Program-made: the position numbers and the translations under genes
Shown: positions 54,147-63,190 of the stretch, piece by piece
How the letters are laid out: every line of letters starts with the position of its first letter
Position numbering within the stretch: position 1 is the first letter of the stretch
NCBI GenBank assembly: GCA_965656935.1
Contig: CBFHMG010000008.1
Span: 1-64,000 of the forward strand
Reading direction: 5' to 3'
DNA from: M30B80 sp965656935
GTDB taxonomy: Bacteria; Pseudomonadota; Alphaproteobacteria; Rhodobacterales; Rhodobacteraceae
DNA: 64,000 bases
Notes under the pieces: generated by a model
What the model was told of the DNA's origin: nothing
The model's input: the letters and a program-made list of their open reading frames with translations, nothing else
The model's database searches: none

Positions 54147-54177
54147 GCGGCCATGCTAGTTCTGGTGGTATGGCCGC
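54147..54177 (+). repeat. inverted repeat over the mutL start codon
   Basis: GCGGCCAT (54147-54154) is the exact complement of ATGGCCGC (54170-54177), the first codons of mutL; the loop is 15 bases. In the mRNA this hairpin would hide the start codon. No good ribosome-binding site is seen upstream, so it may lower mutL translation. Confidence 0.5.
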
Positions 54178-56035
54178 ACCCAACCCCAATATAAGCGAAA
54201 ATCGCCCCATTATCCGTCAATTGGATGATGCCGCCATCAACAGGATTGCGGCTGGCGAAGTGGTTGAACGGCCCTCTTCTGCGGTCAAGGAACTGGTTGA
54301 AAATGCCATTGATGCGGGCGCACGCAGGATCACGATTGAGGTGGCGCATGGCGGCAAAAGCCTGATCCGCGTGATTGATGATGGCTGCGGCATGGGGCCG
54401 GATGATCTGCCCCTTGCTCTGTCCCGCCACGCAACCTCCAAGATCGATGGCACAGATCTTTTGAATATCCGTTCTTTCGGGTTCCGAGGCGAGGCTTTGC
54501 CATCTCTTGGGGCGGTTGGGCGCCTCACGATCACCAGCCGCGCCGAGGGGGCCGAAGGGCACCGCATTGCCGTAAGCGGTGGACGCGCAGACCCTGTGCG
54601 CCCCGCCGCGCAATCCCAAGGCACCGTGGTTGAATTGCGCGATCTGTTTTATGCCACCCCTGCGCGGCTGAAATTCCTGCGCACGGATCGCGCCGAGATG
54701 CAGGCGATTTCCGATGTGGTCAAACGCCTTGCCATGGCCGAACCCTCAGTGGGCTTCACCCTCAAGGATGTCAGCGACGCCCCGCGCGATCTGTTCCGCG
54801 CCGATCCCGAACAGGGTGATCTTTTCGACGCACTTGGCGCGCGGCTTGGCGCGGTGATGGGGCGGGACTTTGTTGAAAACGCTATCCCGATCGAGGCCGA
54901 GCGCGAAGGCCTTCGCCTGATCGGCTTTGCTGCCTTGCCGACCTATTCGCGCGGCTCGGCTGTGGCGCAATTTCTTTTTGTGAATGGTCGCCCCGTGCGC
55001 GACAAGCTGTTGATCGGGGCCTTGCGCGGGGCCTATTCCGATTTTCTGAGCCGTGACCGCCACCCTGCCGCTGCGCTATTCATCGACTGCCCGCCCGAGC
55101 GTGTGGATGTAAACGTCCACCCCGCCAAATCCGAAGTGCGCTTTCGCGAACCAGGCGTGGTGCGCGGCCTGATCGTCTCAGCCCTGCGGCATGCTTTGGC
55201 AGAGGCTGGCCATCGCGCGTCCAGCACCGTCGCCTCGGCCACGCTTGGCGCGTTCCAGCCCGAGCCTATGGGCGCGCCCTCGGGCCAAGCCATGCCGCCC
55301 CCGCGCATCTATCAGATGGACAGGCCCTCCCAAGGTGCGCTGCGCACGGCACGCGACTGGCAGGCCCCAGCCTTTGAGGAACCCACGACCCCCTTTGCCC
55401 CCGCCTCGGCTCGGGTGGAACCCACCATTGAGCAACAGGGTGCCAGCGCATCAACCGATCTGCCTTTGGGGGCGGCTCGTGCGCAACTGCATGAAAACTA
55501 TGTCATCGCGCAAACCGCTGATGGTTTGGTGATTGTGGATCAACATGCCGCTCATGAGCGGCTGGTCTATGAAAAACTCAAACGCCAGATGGCTGAAAAT
55601 GGCGTGGCTTCTCAGGCGCTTTTGATTCCAGAGATTGTCTCGCTCGGGGGGGATGCCGATAGGCTGTTGGATATGGCCGAGGAATTGGCGCGTTTCGGCC
55701 TTGTGATCGAGGCGTTTGGCGCAGGCACCATTGCCGTGCGCGAAACCCCCGCCATTTTGGGCGAGATCAATGCCGAGGCCATGCTGAAGGATATTCTGGA
55801 TGAACTGGATGATCTGGGCGAAAGCCAGAGCCTTCAGGCCCGTATCGAGGCCATCCTGAGCCGCGTTGCCTGTCATGGCTCGATCCGCTCGGGCCGTATG
55901 ATGCGCGCTGAGGAAATGAATGCGCTTCTACGCGAAATGGAGGCCACCCCTCATTCGGGCCAATGCAACCACGGGCGGCCGACTTATGTTGAATTGAAAC
56001 TCTCGGATATCGAGAAACTGTTTGGGCGCACATGA
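54170..56035 (+). CDS. mutL: DNA mismatch repair protein MutL
   Basis: A 621-residue GHKL ATPase that links MutS to strand removal. N-terminal ATP lid and sites: INRIAAGEVVERPSSAVKEL, ENAIDAGA, RSFGFRGEALPSLG, then a Pro/Gln-rich linker (about 370-440) and the C-terminal dimer domain (LHENYVIAQTADGLVIVDQHAAHERL). The DQHAAHERL and HGRPTY elements of endonuclease-type MutL are present, as usual in bacteria without MutH. It overlaps rmuC by 4 bases. Confidence 0.96.
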   Translation: MAAPNPNISENRPIIRQLDDAAINRIAAGEVVERPSSAVKELVENAIDAGARRITIEVAHGGKSLIRVIDDGCGMGPDDLPLALSRHATSKIDGTDLLNIRSFGFRGEALPSLGAVGRLTITSRAEGAEGHRIAVSGGRADPVRPAAQSQGTVVELRDLFYATPARLKFLRTDRAEMQAISDVVKRLAMAEPSVGFTLKDVSDAPRDLFRADPEQGDLFDALGARLGAVMGRDFVENAIPIEAEREGLRLIGFAALPTYSRGSAVAQFLFVNGRPVRDKLLIGALRGAYSDFLSRDRHPAAALFIDCPPERVDVNVHPAKSEVRFREPGVVRGLIVSALRHALAEAGHRASSTVASATLGAFQPEPMGAPSGQAMPPPRIYQMDRPSQGALRTARDWQAPAFEEPTTPFAPASARVEPTIEQQGASASTDLPLGAARAQLHENYVIAQTADGLVIVDQHAAHERLVYEKLKRQMAENGVASQALLIPEIVSLGGDADRLLDMAEELARFGLVIEAFGAGTIAVRETPAILGEINAEAMLKDILDELDDLGESQSLQARIEAILSRVACHGSIRSGRMMRAEEMNALLREMEATPHSGQCNHGRPTYVELKLSDIEKLFGRT

Positions 56036-57198
56036 TCCAGTTTGGCGACACATTGATCAATCTTTCCGACCCTTTGACGCTTCTGGTGATCATTGCGGGC
56101 GTCCTTGTGCTGATCATGTTTGTGTTGATCGTGATCGCCATGCGCGCGGCCAATCGCTCCGCCCAGATTGTCGCCCCCTTGGCGCAGCATATCGGCGGGC
56201 TTGGGCAACGGGTGCAATCGCTCTCGGATGGTCAACATCAACTGTCCGGCGGTCTCAACCATGTCGCCGAGATGAATGCCAAGGCCCAGACCCAAATGCT
56301 CGAAGCGATGGAGCGGCGCTTGGAAGAAGTGCAAAAGGGCATGACCGATACGCTGCATGGCACCTCGACCCGTACGGCGCGCAGCCTTGGGGAATTGCAG
56401 CAAAAACTGGAACAGATCGACAAGGCGCAGGCCAATATCGAAAAACTGTCAGGCGATGTGCTTGGCTTGCAGGATATCTTGTCAAATAAACAAACGCGCG
56501 GGGCCTTCGGGGAAATCCAGCTCAATGATATCGTGTCAAAGGCTTTGCCCTCGGATGCTTATTCCTTTCAGGCAACTTTGAGCAACGGAAAGCGCGCCGA
56601 TTGTCTGGTGCATTTGCCTAACCCGCCCGGTCCGATCGTGATCGATTCCAAATTCCCGCTCGAAGCCTATGAAGCCCTGCGCAATGCCAAAGCCCCGCAT
56701 GAGGTCACCGATGCCGCACGGCAAATGCGCGCCTCGGTCAAGGCCCATATCAAGGCCATCTCCGAGCGCTACATCATCGAAGGTGAAACCGCCGATGGTG
56801 CCTTGATGTTCCTGCCCTCCGAGGCCGTCTATGCCGAGTTACACGCCAATTTCCCCGAGATTGTGCGCGAAGGCTTTGCCGCGCGGGTCTGGATCGTTTC
56901 GCCCACAACCTGCATGGCAACCCTGAACACCATGCGCGCCGTGTTGAAAGACGCCAGAATGCGCGAACAGGCAGGGGCCATTCGCAAGCAATTGGCCATG
57001 CTTCATCGTGATGTGGAACTGGTGGTTGAACGCGTGGGCAAGCTGAACACCCATTTCGGCCAAGCCCGCAAAGATATCGACGAGATCAATACAGCCGCCG
57101 AACGCGCGGGCAAAAGGGCCACCAAGCTCGATAATTTCGACTTTGAGGAAATCGCCCAAACCGAGACTGCCAATGTGGTGCCTCTGCCGAAAACCTAA
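56032..57198 (+). CDS. rmuC: DNA recombination protein RmuC
   Basis: A 388-residue protein with an N-terminal transmembrane segment (about residues 15-40), a coiled coil (60-150) and the RmuC nuclease-like domain starting near VLGLQDILSNKQTRGAFGE, with PGPIVIDSKFPLEAYEAL. RmuC limits inversion at short repeats. It starts within the mutL stop (ATGA) and ends in a 4-base overlap with the convergent fRMsr gene. Confidence 0.94.
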   Translation: MIQFGDTLINLSDPLTLLVIIAGVLVLIMFVLIVIAMRAANRSAQIVAPLAQHIGGLGQRVQSLSDGQHQLSGGLNHVAEMNAKAQTQMLEAMERRLEEVQKGMTDTLHGTSTRTARSLGELQQKLEQIDKAQANIEKLSGDVLGLQDILSNKQTRGAFGEIQLNDIVSKALPSDAYSFQATLSNGKRADCLVHLPNPPGPIVIDSKFPLEAYEALRNAKAPHEVTDAARQMRASVKAHIKAISERYIIEGETADGALMFLPSEAVYAELHANFPEIVREGFAARVWIVSPTTCMATLNTMRAVLKDARMREQAGAIRKQLAMLHRDVELVVERVGKLNTHFGQARKDIDEINTAAERAGKRATKLDNFDFEEIAQTETANVVPLPKT

Positions 57199-57647
57199 GC
57201 GCCAAAGACCGCGCGCAGGATTTTTGTCAGACCTTCGGCATCGTCTTGCGTGAAGGCATCGGGCTGATCGCTGTCGATATCAAACACCCCGATCAAATCG
57301 CCTGCAGCATTCCAGACGGGCAAAACAATCTCGGATCGAGTTGATGAGGCACAGGCGATATGGCCTGGAAATGCATCGACATCGGCGACCAATTGCACCT
57401 CACCCATTCGGGCCGCAGCCCCACAAACACCCTTGTCAAAGGGGATCACCAGACAGCCATGACCGCCCTGATAGGGCCCGATCTTGAGCAGGTTCGGCTC
57501 GGTCACTCGGTAAAACCCGACCCAATCGAACCGCGCATCGCTATGGAACACCTCGCAGGCCAAGGTGGCCATCAAAGCGACCTCGTCACGTTCTCCATAG
57601 GTGAGGCTCTCGACGGTTTTGCTCAGGTCATCATAGTTAACGCGCAT
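57195..57647 (-). CDS. free methionine-(R)-sulfoxide reductase, GAF domain (fRMsr)
   Basis: A 150-residue GAF-domain enzyme that reduces free methionine-R-sulfoxide. It contains the three Cys positions of the family, in HGCLVIPF, DKGVCGAAARMG and HIACASSTRSEIV, the last with the usual SEIVLPV. It would complement the periplasmic MsrPQ system encoded near 960-2505 by dealing with free cytosolic methionine sulfoxide. Convergent with rmuC. Confidence 0.92.
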   Translation of the reverse strand: MRVNYDDLSKTVESLTYGERDEVALMATLACEVFHSDARFDWVGFYRVTEPNLLKIGPYQGGHGCLVIPFDKGVCGAAARMGEVQLVADVDAFPGHIACASSTRSEIVLPVWNAAGDLIGVFDIDSDQPDAFTQDDAEGLTKILRAVFGA

Positions 57648-57665
57648 TGGGCCAAGGCTCTCCTT

Positions 57666-58847
57666 TCAAAACCGCTCAATCGCGATGGCCGTACCTTCGC
57701 CACCACCGATACAGATCGCAGCAATTCCGCGCTTGAGGTCACGCTTTTCCAATGCGTTGAGAAGCGTCACCATGATCCGCGCCCCTGACGCCCCGATCGG
57801 ATGCCCAAGCGCACAGGCCCCGCCATTCACATTCATCTTCTCGCGGGGAATATCCATTTCATGCATGAAGGCCATTGGCACCACTGCAAAAGCTTCATTG
57901 ACCTCCCAGAGGTCCACGTCATCAACGCTCCAGCCAATGCGGTCGAGCAGCTTGCGCGTTGCAGGCACAGGGGCCGTGGTGAACCATCCCGGCTCCTGCG
58001 CATGCGAGGCATGGCCGACAATCCGCGCAAGCGGGTTCAAACCTTGTGCTTCGGCATAATCCGCGCGCGCCAGAACCAGCGCCGCCGCACCATCGGAAAT
58101 GGAGGAGGAGTTTGCCGCCGTTACCGTGCCGCCATCGCGGAAAGCGGGTTTGAGATGCGGGATTTTTTCGGGTCGCGCATTGGCGGGTTGTTCATCAGTG
58201 GCAATCACGCTCTCGCCATTGCGGCTCTTGAGGGTGACTGGGGCAACCTCGCCTTCAAACGCCCCCGTCTCAATGGCGGCCAGCGCATTGGTCAGCGACC
58301 CGATTGCATAAGCATCCTGCGCCTCGCGGGTGAATTGGAAGGCCTCGGCGCAATCCTCGGCAAAACTGCCCATCAGGCGGCCCTTGTCATAGGCATCTTC
58401 CAGCCCATCAAGGAACATATGGTCAATCACCTGCCCATGCCCGATACGGGCACCGCCTCGCATTTTTGGCAGCAGATAGGGCGCGTTGGTCATGCTCTCC
58501 ATGCCACCCGCGATCATAAGGTCCGCCTGCCCCAAGGCCAATTGATCCGACGCCATCATGGCCGCTCGCATGCCCGAGCCACACATCTTGTTCAGCGTTG
58601 TGGCGGGTATCTCTTGCCCGAGCCCTGCCTTGAAACCCGCCTGCCGCGCAGGCGCTTGGCCCTGACCCGCGCCCAGTACACAGCCCATGATCACTTCGCT
58701 GATTGCCTGCGGGGACGCCCCTGATTGCTCCAGCGCCGCCTTGATCGCCGCGCCACCCAATTCAGCCGCGGCAAGCGTCGAAAACGCACCTTGGAACCCG
58801 CCCATTGGCGTTCGCGCAGCGCCGCATATCACAACATCATCAGCCAT
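57666..58847 (-). CDS. acetyl-CoA C-acetyltransferase family thiolase
   Basis: A 393-residue thiolase that joins two acyl-CoA units or splits 3-ketoacyl-CoA. Nucleophile Cys89 in NKMCGSGM, the GGMESMTNAPYLL block, His in GHPIGASGAR (about 350) and acid Cys379 in CIGGGEGTA are all in place. Length is normal. The Rhodobacterales commonly hold several; this one is not in a PHB operon here, so it may be degradative. It lies 18 bases from the fRMsr gene, same strand. Confidence 0.94.
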   Translation of the reverse strand: MADDVVICGAARTPMGGFQGAFSTLAAAELGGAAIKAALEQSGASPQAISEVIMGCVLGAGQGQAPARQAGFKAGLGQEIPATTLNKMCGSGMRAAMMASDQLALGQADLMIAGGMESMTNAPYLLPKMRGGARIGHGQVIDHMFLDGLEDAYDKGRLMGSFAEDCAEAFQFTREAQDAYAIGSLTNALAAIETGAFEGEVAPVTLKSRNGESVIATDEQPANARPEKIPHLKPAFRDGGTVTAANSSSISDGAAALVLARADYAEAQGLNPLARIVGHASHAQEPGWFTTAPVPATRKLLDRIGWSVDDVDLWEVNEAFAVVPMAFMHEMDIPREKMNVNGGACALGHPIGASGARIMVTLLNALEKRDLKRGIAAICIGGGEGTAIAIERF

Positions 58848-58936
58848 ATCAGAACCCTCCCCTTAGTCCTCAGGGTCACCTTTTCTAAAGGATTTAAGAT
58901 TAGGTGTCTCCTTACCTTTAGGAAGAGACAACACCT

Positions 58937-59287
58937 ATGAAACTGGATGTGCAAGCCTATGCAGGCCTTTTGGTCATCACTGTAGACGAGGATCGGATCG
59001 ATGCCTCGGTCGCCCTTGCCTTCAAGGAGGGGTTTCGCAGTTTGATCAGCGAAAACACAGGCGATGTGCTGTTGGACCTTGGTCGGGTCGATTTTCTTGA
59101 TTCAAGCGGCCTCGGCGCGTTGGTTGCTGCGCGCAAACTCATGGGCACGGATCGCGCCCTTGATCTGGCTCAGCTCAGACCGATTGTCGCCAAGGTCATG
59201 CGGCTTACACATATGGACAGTGTTTTCACCATTCACAGCACTTGCGACACGGCGCTTGCAGCACATGGGGTCACGTCAGCAGGATAG
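58937..59287 (+). CDS. STAS-domain anti-sigma factor antagonist
   Basis: A 116-residue single STAS domain with the DSSGLGALVAARK motif (Ser56/Ser57 being the expected phosphorylation site). It belongs to the SpoIIAA/RsbV group. Partner switching: the kinase-type partner, encoded 28 bases downstream, would phosphorylate it. No phosphatase or sigma factor gene is adjacent. AGGAAGAG lies upstream of the ATG. Confidence 0.92.
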   Translation: MKLDVQAYAGLLVITVDEDRIDASVALAFKEGFRSLISENTGDVLLDLGRVDFLDSSGLGALVAARKLMGTDRALDLAQLRPIVAKVMRLTHMDSVFTIHSTCDTALAAHGVTSAG

Positions 59288-59315
59288 CTGCATTTTGGAA
59301 AGGCATTCACCGCCC

Positions 59316-59780
59316 ATGGTAGAAGATCAGGGTCGGCTCATCGAAAAACATGTCTGGACCTGTCAGGGCCATGCGGAACACGTGCGCGCTTTGTTATCCA
59401 ACGTGACACTCTGGATGGCAGGCCAAGGAATTGATTTGGATAACAGCCAGAGCATGGAACTGGTTCTGGCCGAAGTTCTCAATAATATTGTTGAACATGC
59501 CTATCGTGATACCGATGGCGATATTACCGTCTCGCTCTCGCTGCATAACGGCTTCCTGCAAGCGGACTGCCTCGATCATGGCAAGGCGATGCCACATGGG
59601 CCCCCATCATCCGCCAAGGGTTTCGATCCCAATATGGCTTTGGATGATCTTCCTGAAGGGGGATTCGGCTGGAGTTTAATTCGGAGCTTGTGCTCTGGGG
59701 TCAGCTATCAACGGATCGGCACCCAAAACCGCACGACGCTCACCCTTGATCTTGGGCCCCGAAACAATCCCGCAGAATAG
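59316..59780 (+). CDS. anti-sigma-type serine kinase/ATPase (HATPase_c_2), partner of the STAS protein
   Basis: A 154-residue GHKL ATPase-like protein similar to RsbW/SpoIIAB: N-box ELVLAEVLNNIVEHAY and a G-type block GGFGWSLIRSL. It probably binds and phosphorylates the STAS protein encoded just before. I start it at ATG 59316 (MVEDQGRLI), with GGAAAGG 12 bases upstream; that distance is long, so a TTG start a few codons before is possible. Confidence 0.9.
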   Translation: MVEDQGRLIEKHVWTCQGHAEHVRALLSNVTLWMAGQGIDLDNSQSMELVLAEVLNNIVEHAYRDTDGDITVSLSLHNGFLQADCLDHGKAMPHGPPSSAKGFDPNMALDDLPEGGFGWSLIRSLCSGVSYQRIGTQNRTTLTLDLGPRNNPAE

Positions 59781-59885
59781 AAAGACTGTTCTAAAACGGG
59801 AAACTGTGACGCAAAGAAACCCCGATCATTCCCAATCAACGCCGCCCGACACCGTCAATCTCGGTCTTGTAGCTGCCTAAGCTTC

Positions 59886-59934
59886 CCTCGGCGTCGCGTT
59901 TTTACAAGCCCCCACCCAGTAAGCGACGCCGAGG
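59886..59934. repeat. 12-bp perfect inverted repeat upstream of the GGT-like gene
   Basis: CCTCGGCGTCGC (59886-59897) and GCGACGCCGAGG (59923-59934) are exact complements with a 25-base loop. It lies 70 bases before the GGT-like start and about 105 bases after the STAS-linked ATPase stop. It may be a terminator without T-run, a dimer operator or an mRNA stem. The rest of the 59781-60004 gap holds no gene that I can support. Confidence 0.6.
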
Positions 59935-60004
59935 TTCTTCACCTTCCTCCTTGCCATCGCCTGCAATCAGCTTACCTTCGCGGAAAACCTGCAGGGAGGC
60001 AGAT

Positions 60005-61582
60005 ATGCGTGATTTCCAAAAACCTGGCCGTTCGGCCGCATTTTCCACCAAAGGCATGTGCGCCACATCGCACCCTTTGGCAGCACGCGTCGCCGTGTCC
60101 TTGCTGGAAGATGGCGCCAATGCCGTCGATGCCGCAATCGCGGCGGCCATCCTTTTGGGGTTTTGCGAACCACAATCGACAGGGATCGGCGGCGATCTCT
60201 TTGCCATGGTCTCCAAGCCTGGATCTGATGAGATCATCGGGCTGAATGCATCGGGCCGCGCGCCTGCTGGATTGAATGCCGCCGATTTGCGCGCCAAAGG
60301 GCATAAGACCGTTCCCCTTTATGACGCCGCCGCTGTCACTGTACCCGGTGCGGTTGACGGGTTTTGCCGCCTTCATGCCGATCACGGGAAGCTCCCGCTG
60401 GCCGATGTTCTGGCCCCCGCGATCCATTACGCTGATGAGGGCATTCCAATCGCACCTCGTGTGGCCTTTGATTATGCCGCCGAAGGCGAAATTCTTTCAG
60501 GCGAGGGGTCATCCTACTTCCTTGATCAAGGCAAACCTCTGCCGCTGGGGCACATCTTCCGCGCACCAAAACAGGCCGAAGTGCTGCGCCGCATCGCCAA
60601 GGAAGGCCGCGCTGGCTTTTATGAGGGCGAGGTTGCCAAAGACATGGTCGCCAGCCTCAATGCACTTGGCGGCACCCATACATTGGAAGATTTCGCCGCA
60701 ACCGCCTGCGATTACGTCACCCCATTGCGCAGCCCTTACCGCGATGCCGAGCTGATTGAGCTGCCACCGAACGGCCAAGGGGCCACCGCGATTTTGATCG
60801 CGAATATCCTGTCCCATTTCGACATCGCCAATATGGACCCCTTCGGGACCGAGCGCGCCCATATCGAAACGGAGGCCGTCAAACTCGGCTATGACGCGCG
60901 CAACCGTTTCATCGCTGACCCCGACCATATGAGCCGCCTTGAGCATATGACCTCGATGGACACCGCTAAAGCCTTGGCTGATCTCATTGACCCAAGCAAG
61001 GCCGCGCCAGATGCCCATAATTTGTCTGAGGCCGTCCATAAAGACACGGTGTATCTGAGCGTGGTCGATGCGGATGGCATGGCTGTTTCGATGATCTATT
61101 CGATCTATCACAGCTTCGGCTCGGGCTTTGCCTCCGACAAATTTGGCATTTTGTTCCACAATCGTGGCGCGGGCTTTACCCTTGAAGAAGGGCACCCGAA
61201 TGAAGCGGCAGGCGGCAAGCGCCCGATGCACACAATCATCCCCGGCTTTCTGAAACTCGGTGATGGTTCGCTCATGCCCTTTGGCGTGATGGGCGGCGCT
61301 TACCAAGCCGCAGGCCATGGGCGTTTCCTGACCAATATCGTGGATTTCGGAATGTCCCCGCAGGAGGCCATTGACGGGCCAAGATGCTTCTTTGACCAAG
61401 GCCAGTTGCAGGTTGAGCGTGGCTATTCAGAGGAGGTTCGCGCCGAATTGAAAGCCATGGGTCATGATGTGATCATCCCCGAGAAAGCCATTGGCGGTGC
61501 CCAAGCCATCCGCATCCATCCCGATGGCCTTCTTGAAGGCGGGTCGGACCCGCGCAAGGACGGGATTGCGCTCGGGTATTAA
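60005..61582 (+). CDS. gamma-glutamyltransferase family protein
   Basis: A 525-residue Ntn-hydrolase of the gamma-glutamyltransferase family, YwrD-like, without a signal peptide. It should be cut into two chains before Thr348 in KDTVYLSVVDADG, the catalytic Thr. Other landmarks: ATSHPLAARVA at the N-terminus and HPNEAAGGKRPMHTIIPGF. It may act on glutathione or on other gamma-glutamyl compounds. GGAGG lies five bases before ATG 60005, which excludes the longer open frame. Confidence 0.92.
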   Translation: MRDFQKPGRSAAFSTKGMCATSHPLAARVAVSLLEDGANAVDAAIAAAILLGFCEPQSTGIGGDLFAMVSKPGSDEIIGLNASGRAPAGLNAADLRAKGHKTVPLYDAAAVTVPGAVDGFCRLHADHGKLPLADVLAPAIHYADEGIPIAPRVAFDYAAEGEILSGEGSSYFLDQGKPLPLGHIFRAPKQAEVLRRIAKEGRAGFYEGEVAKDMVASLNALGGTHTLEDFAATACDYVTPLRSPYRDAELIELPPNGQGATAILIANILSHFDIANMDPFGTERAHIETEAVKLGYDARNRFIADPDHMSRLEHMTSMDTAKALADLIDPSKAAPDAHNLSEAVHKDTVYLSVVDADGMAVSMIYSIYHSFGSGFASDKFGILFHNRGAGFTLEEGHPNEAAGGKRPMHTIIPGFLKLGDGSLMPFGVMGGAYQAAGHGRFLTNIVDFGMSPQEAIDGPRCFFDQGQLQVERGYSEEVRAELKAMGHDVIIPEKAIGGAQAIRIHPDGLLEGGSDPRKDGIALGY

Positions 61583-61624
61583 CCCCTGCGCGCGCCGTAT
61601 TTTCGTTAATTGAGGGGAAAGCCC

Positions 61625-62005
61625 ATGCCAATCACACCTGTGAAATCCTTGGTTGAACAAGCCAAATCCGAGATCACATCGCTTTCCCCTCAAGACGCTC
61701 TCGCGGCGGTCGAGGCAGGCACAGCCCTTTTGGTCGATATTCGCGATCCGCGTGAATTGGACCGTGAAGGCCGCATTCCCGCGGCGTTTCACGCGCCGCG
61801 CGGCATGCTGGAGTTTTGGATCGACCCTGCAAGCCCCTATCACAAGCAGGAGCTTGCCACCGATAAAACACTGGTTCTGTTTTGCGCCAGCGCGTGGCGC
61901 TCGGCACTTTCGGTGAAGCAGTTGCAGGATATGGGTGTCGAGGCGATTGCCGAGATTGAAGGCGGTTTCGGGAAATGGAAAACCGAGGGGCTACCGACCG
62001 AGTAG
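61625..62005 (+). CDS. rhodanese-like sulfurtransferase
   Basis: A 126-residue single rhodanese domain with active-site Cys87 in VLFCASAWRSAL. The loop is of the CxxxxR type (CASAWR), as in active rhodaneses. It starts at ATG 61625, preceded by GAGGGGAAAG. It follows the GGT-like gene after 42 bases on the same strand, perhaps sharing sulfur metabolism with it. Confidence 0.93.
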   Translation: MPITPVKSLVEQAKSEITSLSPQDALAAVEAGTALLVDIRDPRELDREGRIPAAFHAPRGMLEFWIDPASPYHKQELATDKTLVLFCASAWRSALSVKQLQDMGVEAIAEIEGGFGKWKTEGLPTE

Positions 62006-62006
62006 A

Positions 62007-62333
62007 TCAGTTAAGCTGATACTCTAGCGGGTAGCGACCATTGGTAAACTCACCAAACAAGTCTGACAGGTCTGGGTGATCAATCGGCTCGCCTGTTTCA
62101 TCAGGCAGCAGGTTCTGCTCAGAGACATAGGCGACATAGTAGGAATTATCGTTCTCAGCCAAGAGATGATAAAAGGGCTGCTTTTTCTTAGGGCGGCTGC
62201 CTTCGGGAATGGAGTTATACCACTCCTCCGTGTTCGAAAACTCAGGATCGATATCAAATACCACGCCGCGAAACGGATGCTTGCGATGTTTCACAACATC
62301 GCCAAGATTATATTTAGCACGGCTTTGTAGCAT
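62007..62333 (-). CDS. hspQ: heat shock protein HspQ (YccV-like)
   Basis: A 108-residue hemimethylated-DNA-binding/HspQ family protein. It has the family pattern KYNLGDVVKHRKHPFRGVVFDIDPEF, then QPFYHLLAENDNSYYVAYVSEQNL. In E. coli HspQ is an adaptor or specificity factor for Lon protease. GGGGGT precedes the ATG at 62333 (MLQSRAKYN). It is convergent with the rhodanese gene, ends being one base apart. Confidence 0.92.
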   Translation of the reverse strand: MLQSRAKYNLGDVVKHRKHPFRGVVFDIDPEFSNTEEWYNSIPEGSRPKKKQPFYHLLAENDNSYYVAYVSEQNLLPDETGEPIDHPDLSDLFGEFTNGRYPLEYQLN

Positions 62334-62582
62334 TCATTGATACCCCCAGCGCTTTCCTAGCGCGTCTGATTGGCGGTTGTAAATTGTCACAGAGCCGAAT
62401 TTGGGAAACAGTCTGTGAACAGAAGTTGCAACAGCGACACCGAAAGATTTGCGCAATGGCGCGGTTTCTTCGAATAACAGCTTTGTGACGGCAAGACCCC
62501 GCCTTGCGGTTTCAACCCATTCCCAAACCTGCCGCAATCCGCTATAACCGATTGCATAAAAACAATAGAGCAGAGTTGAATA

Positions 62583-63155
62583 ATGGTTCGGGCAGCCCTT
62601 TTTTTAATGGCCTTTTTTCTTGTCGGCTGTGGTGGGAATTATTCCGCACCGCGCAATCTGGACAATGCATGTGCTATCATTGACGAGCGCCCGCAATATT
62701 ACCGTGCCTTGCGCGCGGCTGAGCGGGAATGGGGCGTTCCCGTCCATGTTCAGATGGCGACAATCTACCAAGAAAGCCGCTTTGTCGGAAATGCCCGCAC
62801 CCCGCATCGCTACGCGCTTGGCGTGATCCCGCTCGGGCGTCAAAGCTCGGCCTTTGGCTATTCGCAGGCGCTTGACGGCACTTGGGAAGAATATCAGCGC
62901 GCCACCAGAAGCTTTGGCGCAAGGCGCCAGAATATCCGCGATGCGACCGATTTCATGGGGTGGTATATGACCAATACCCTCGAGAGGAACGGCATCCCGT
63001 TGCATGACGCACGCAACCAATATCTGGCCTATCACGAAGGCCATACGGGCTATGCGCGGGGCAGCTATAACTCCAAGCCATGGCTTATCCGCATCGCGGG
63101 CGAAGTCGCCACCCGCGCGCAGACCTATCAATTACAATTGGCAAGCTGTCGCTAA
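62583..63155 (+). CDS. lysozyme-fold (transglycosylase SLT-like) lipoprotein
   Basis: A 190-residue lipoprotein: signal and lipobox LVGC with Cys16, then a domain with MATIYQESRF (Glu62 as likely catalytic acid), SAFGYSQALDGTWEEYQ and YLAYHEGHTGYARGSY, a pattern like lytic transglycosylases of the SLT/goose-lysozyme group. It would cut or remodel peptidoglycan at the outer membrane. The ribosome-binding site is weak (AGAG). Confidence 0.85.
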   Translation: MVRAALFLMAFFLVGCGGNYSAPRNLDNACAIIDERPQYYRALRAAEREWGVPVHVQMATIYQESRFVGNARTPHRYALGVIPLGRQSSAFGYSQALDGTWEEYQRATRSFGARRQNIRDATDFMGWYMTNTLERNGIPLHDARNQYLAYHEGHTGYARGSYNSKPWLIRIAGEVATRAQTYQLQLASCR

Positions 63156-63190
63156 AGCATCTGCGCGCTCAATAGCGGCGGGCAAGGCGT

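Noticed and set aside
62334..62537. 67-codon frame (TTG start) directly in front of hspQ
   Set aside because: It ends exactly next to the hspQ ATG and looks mildly coding, but it has no ribosome-binding site, uses TTG and matches nothing I know. More likely the hspQ leader.
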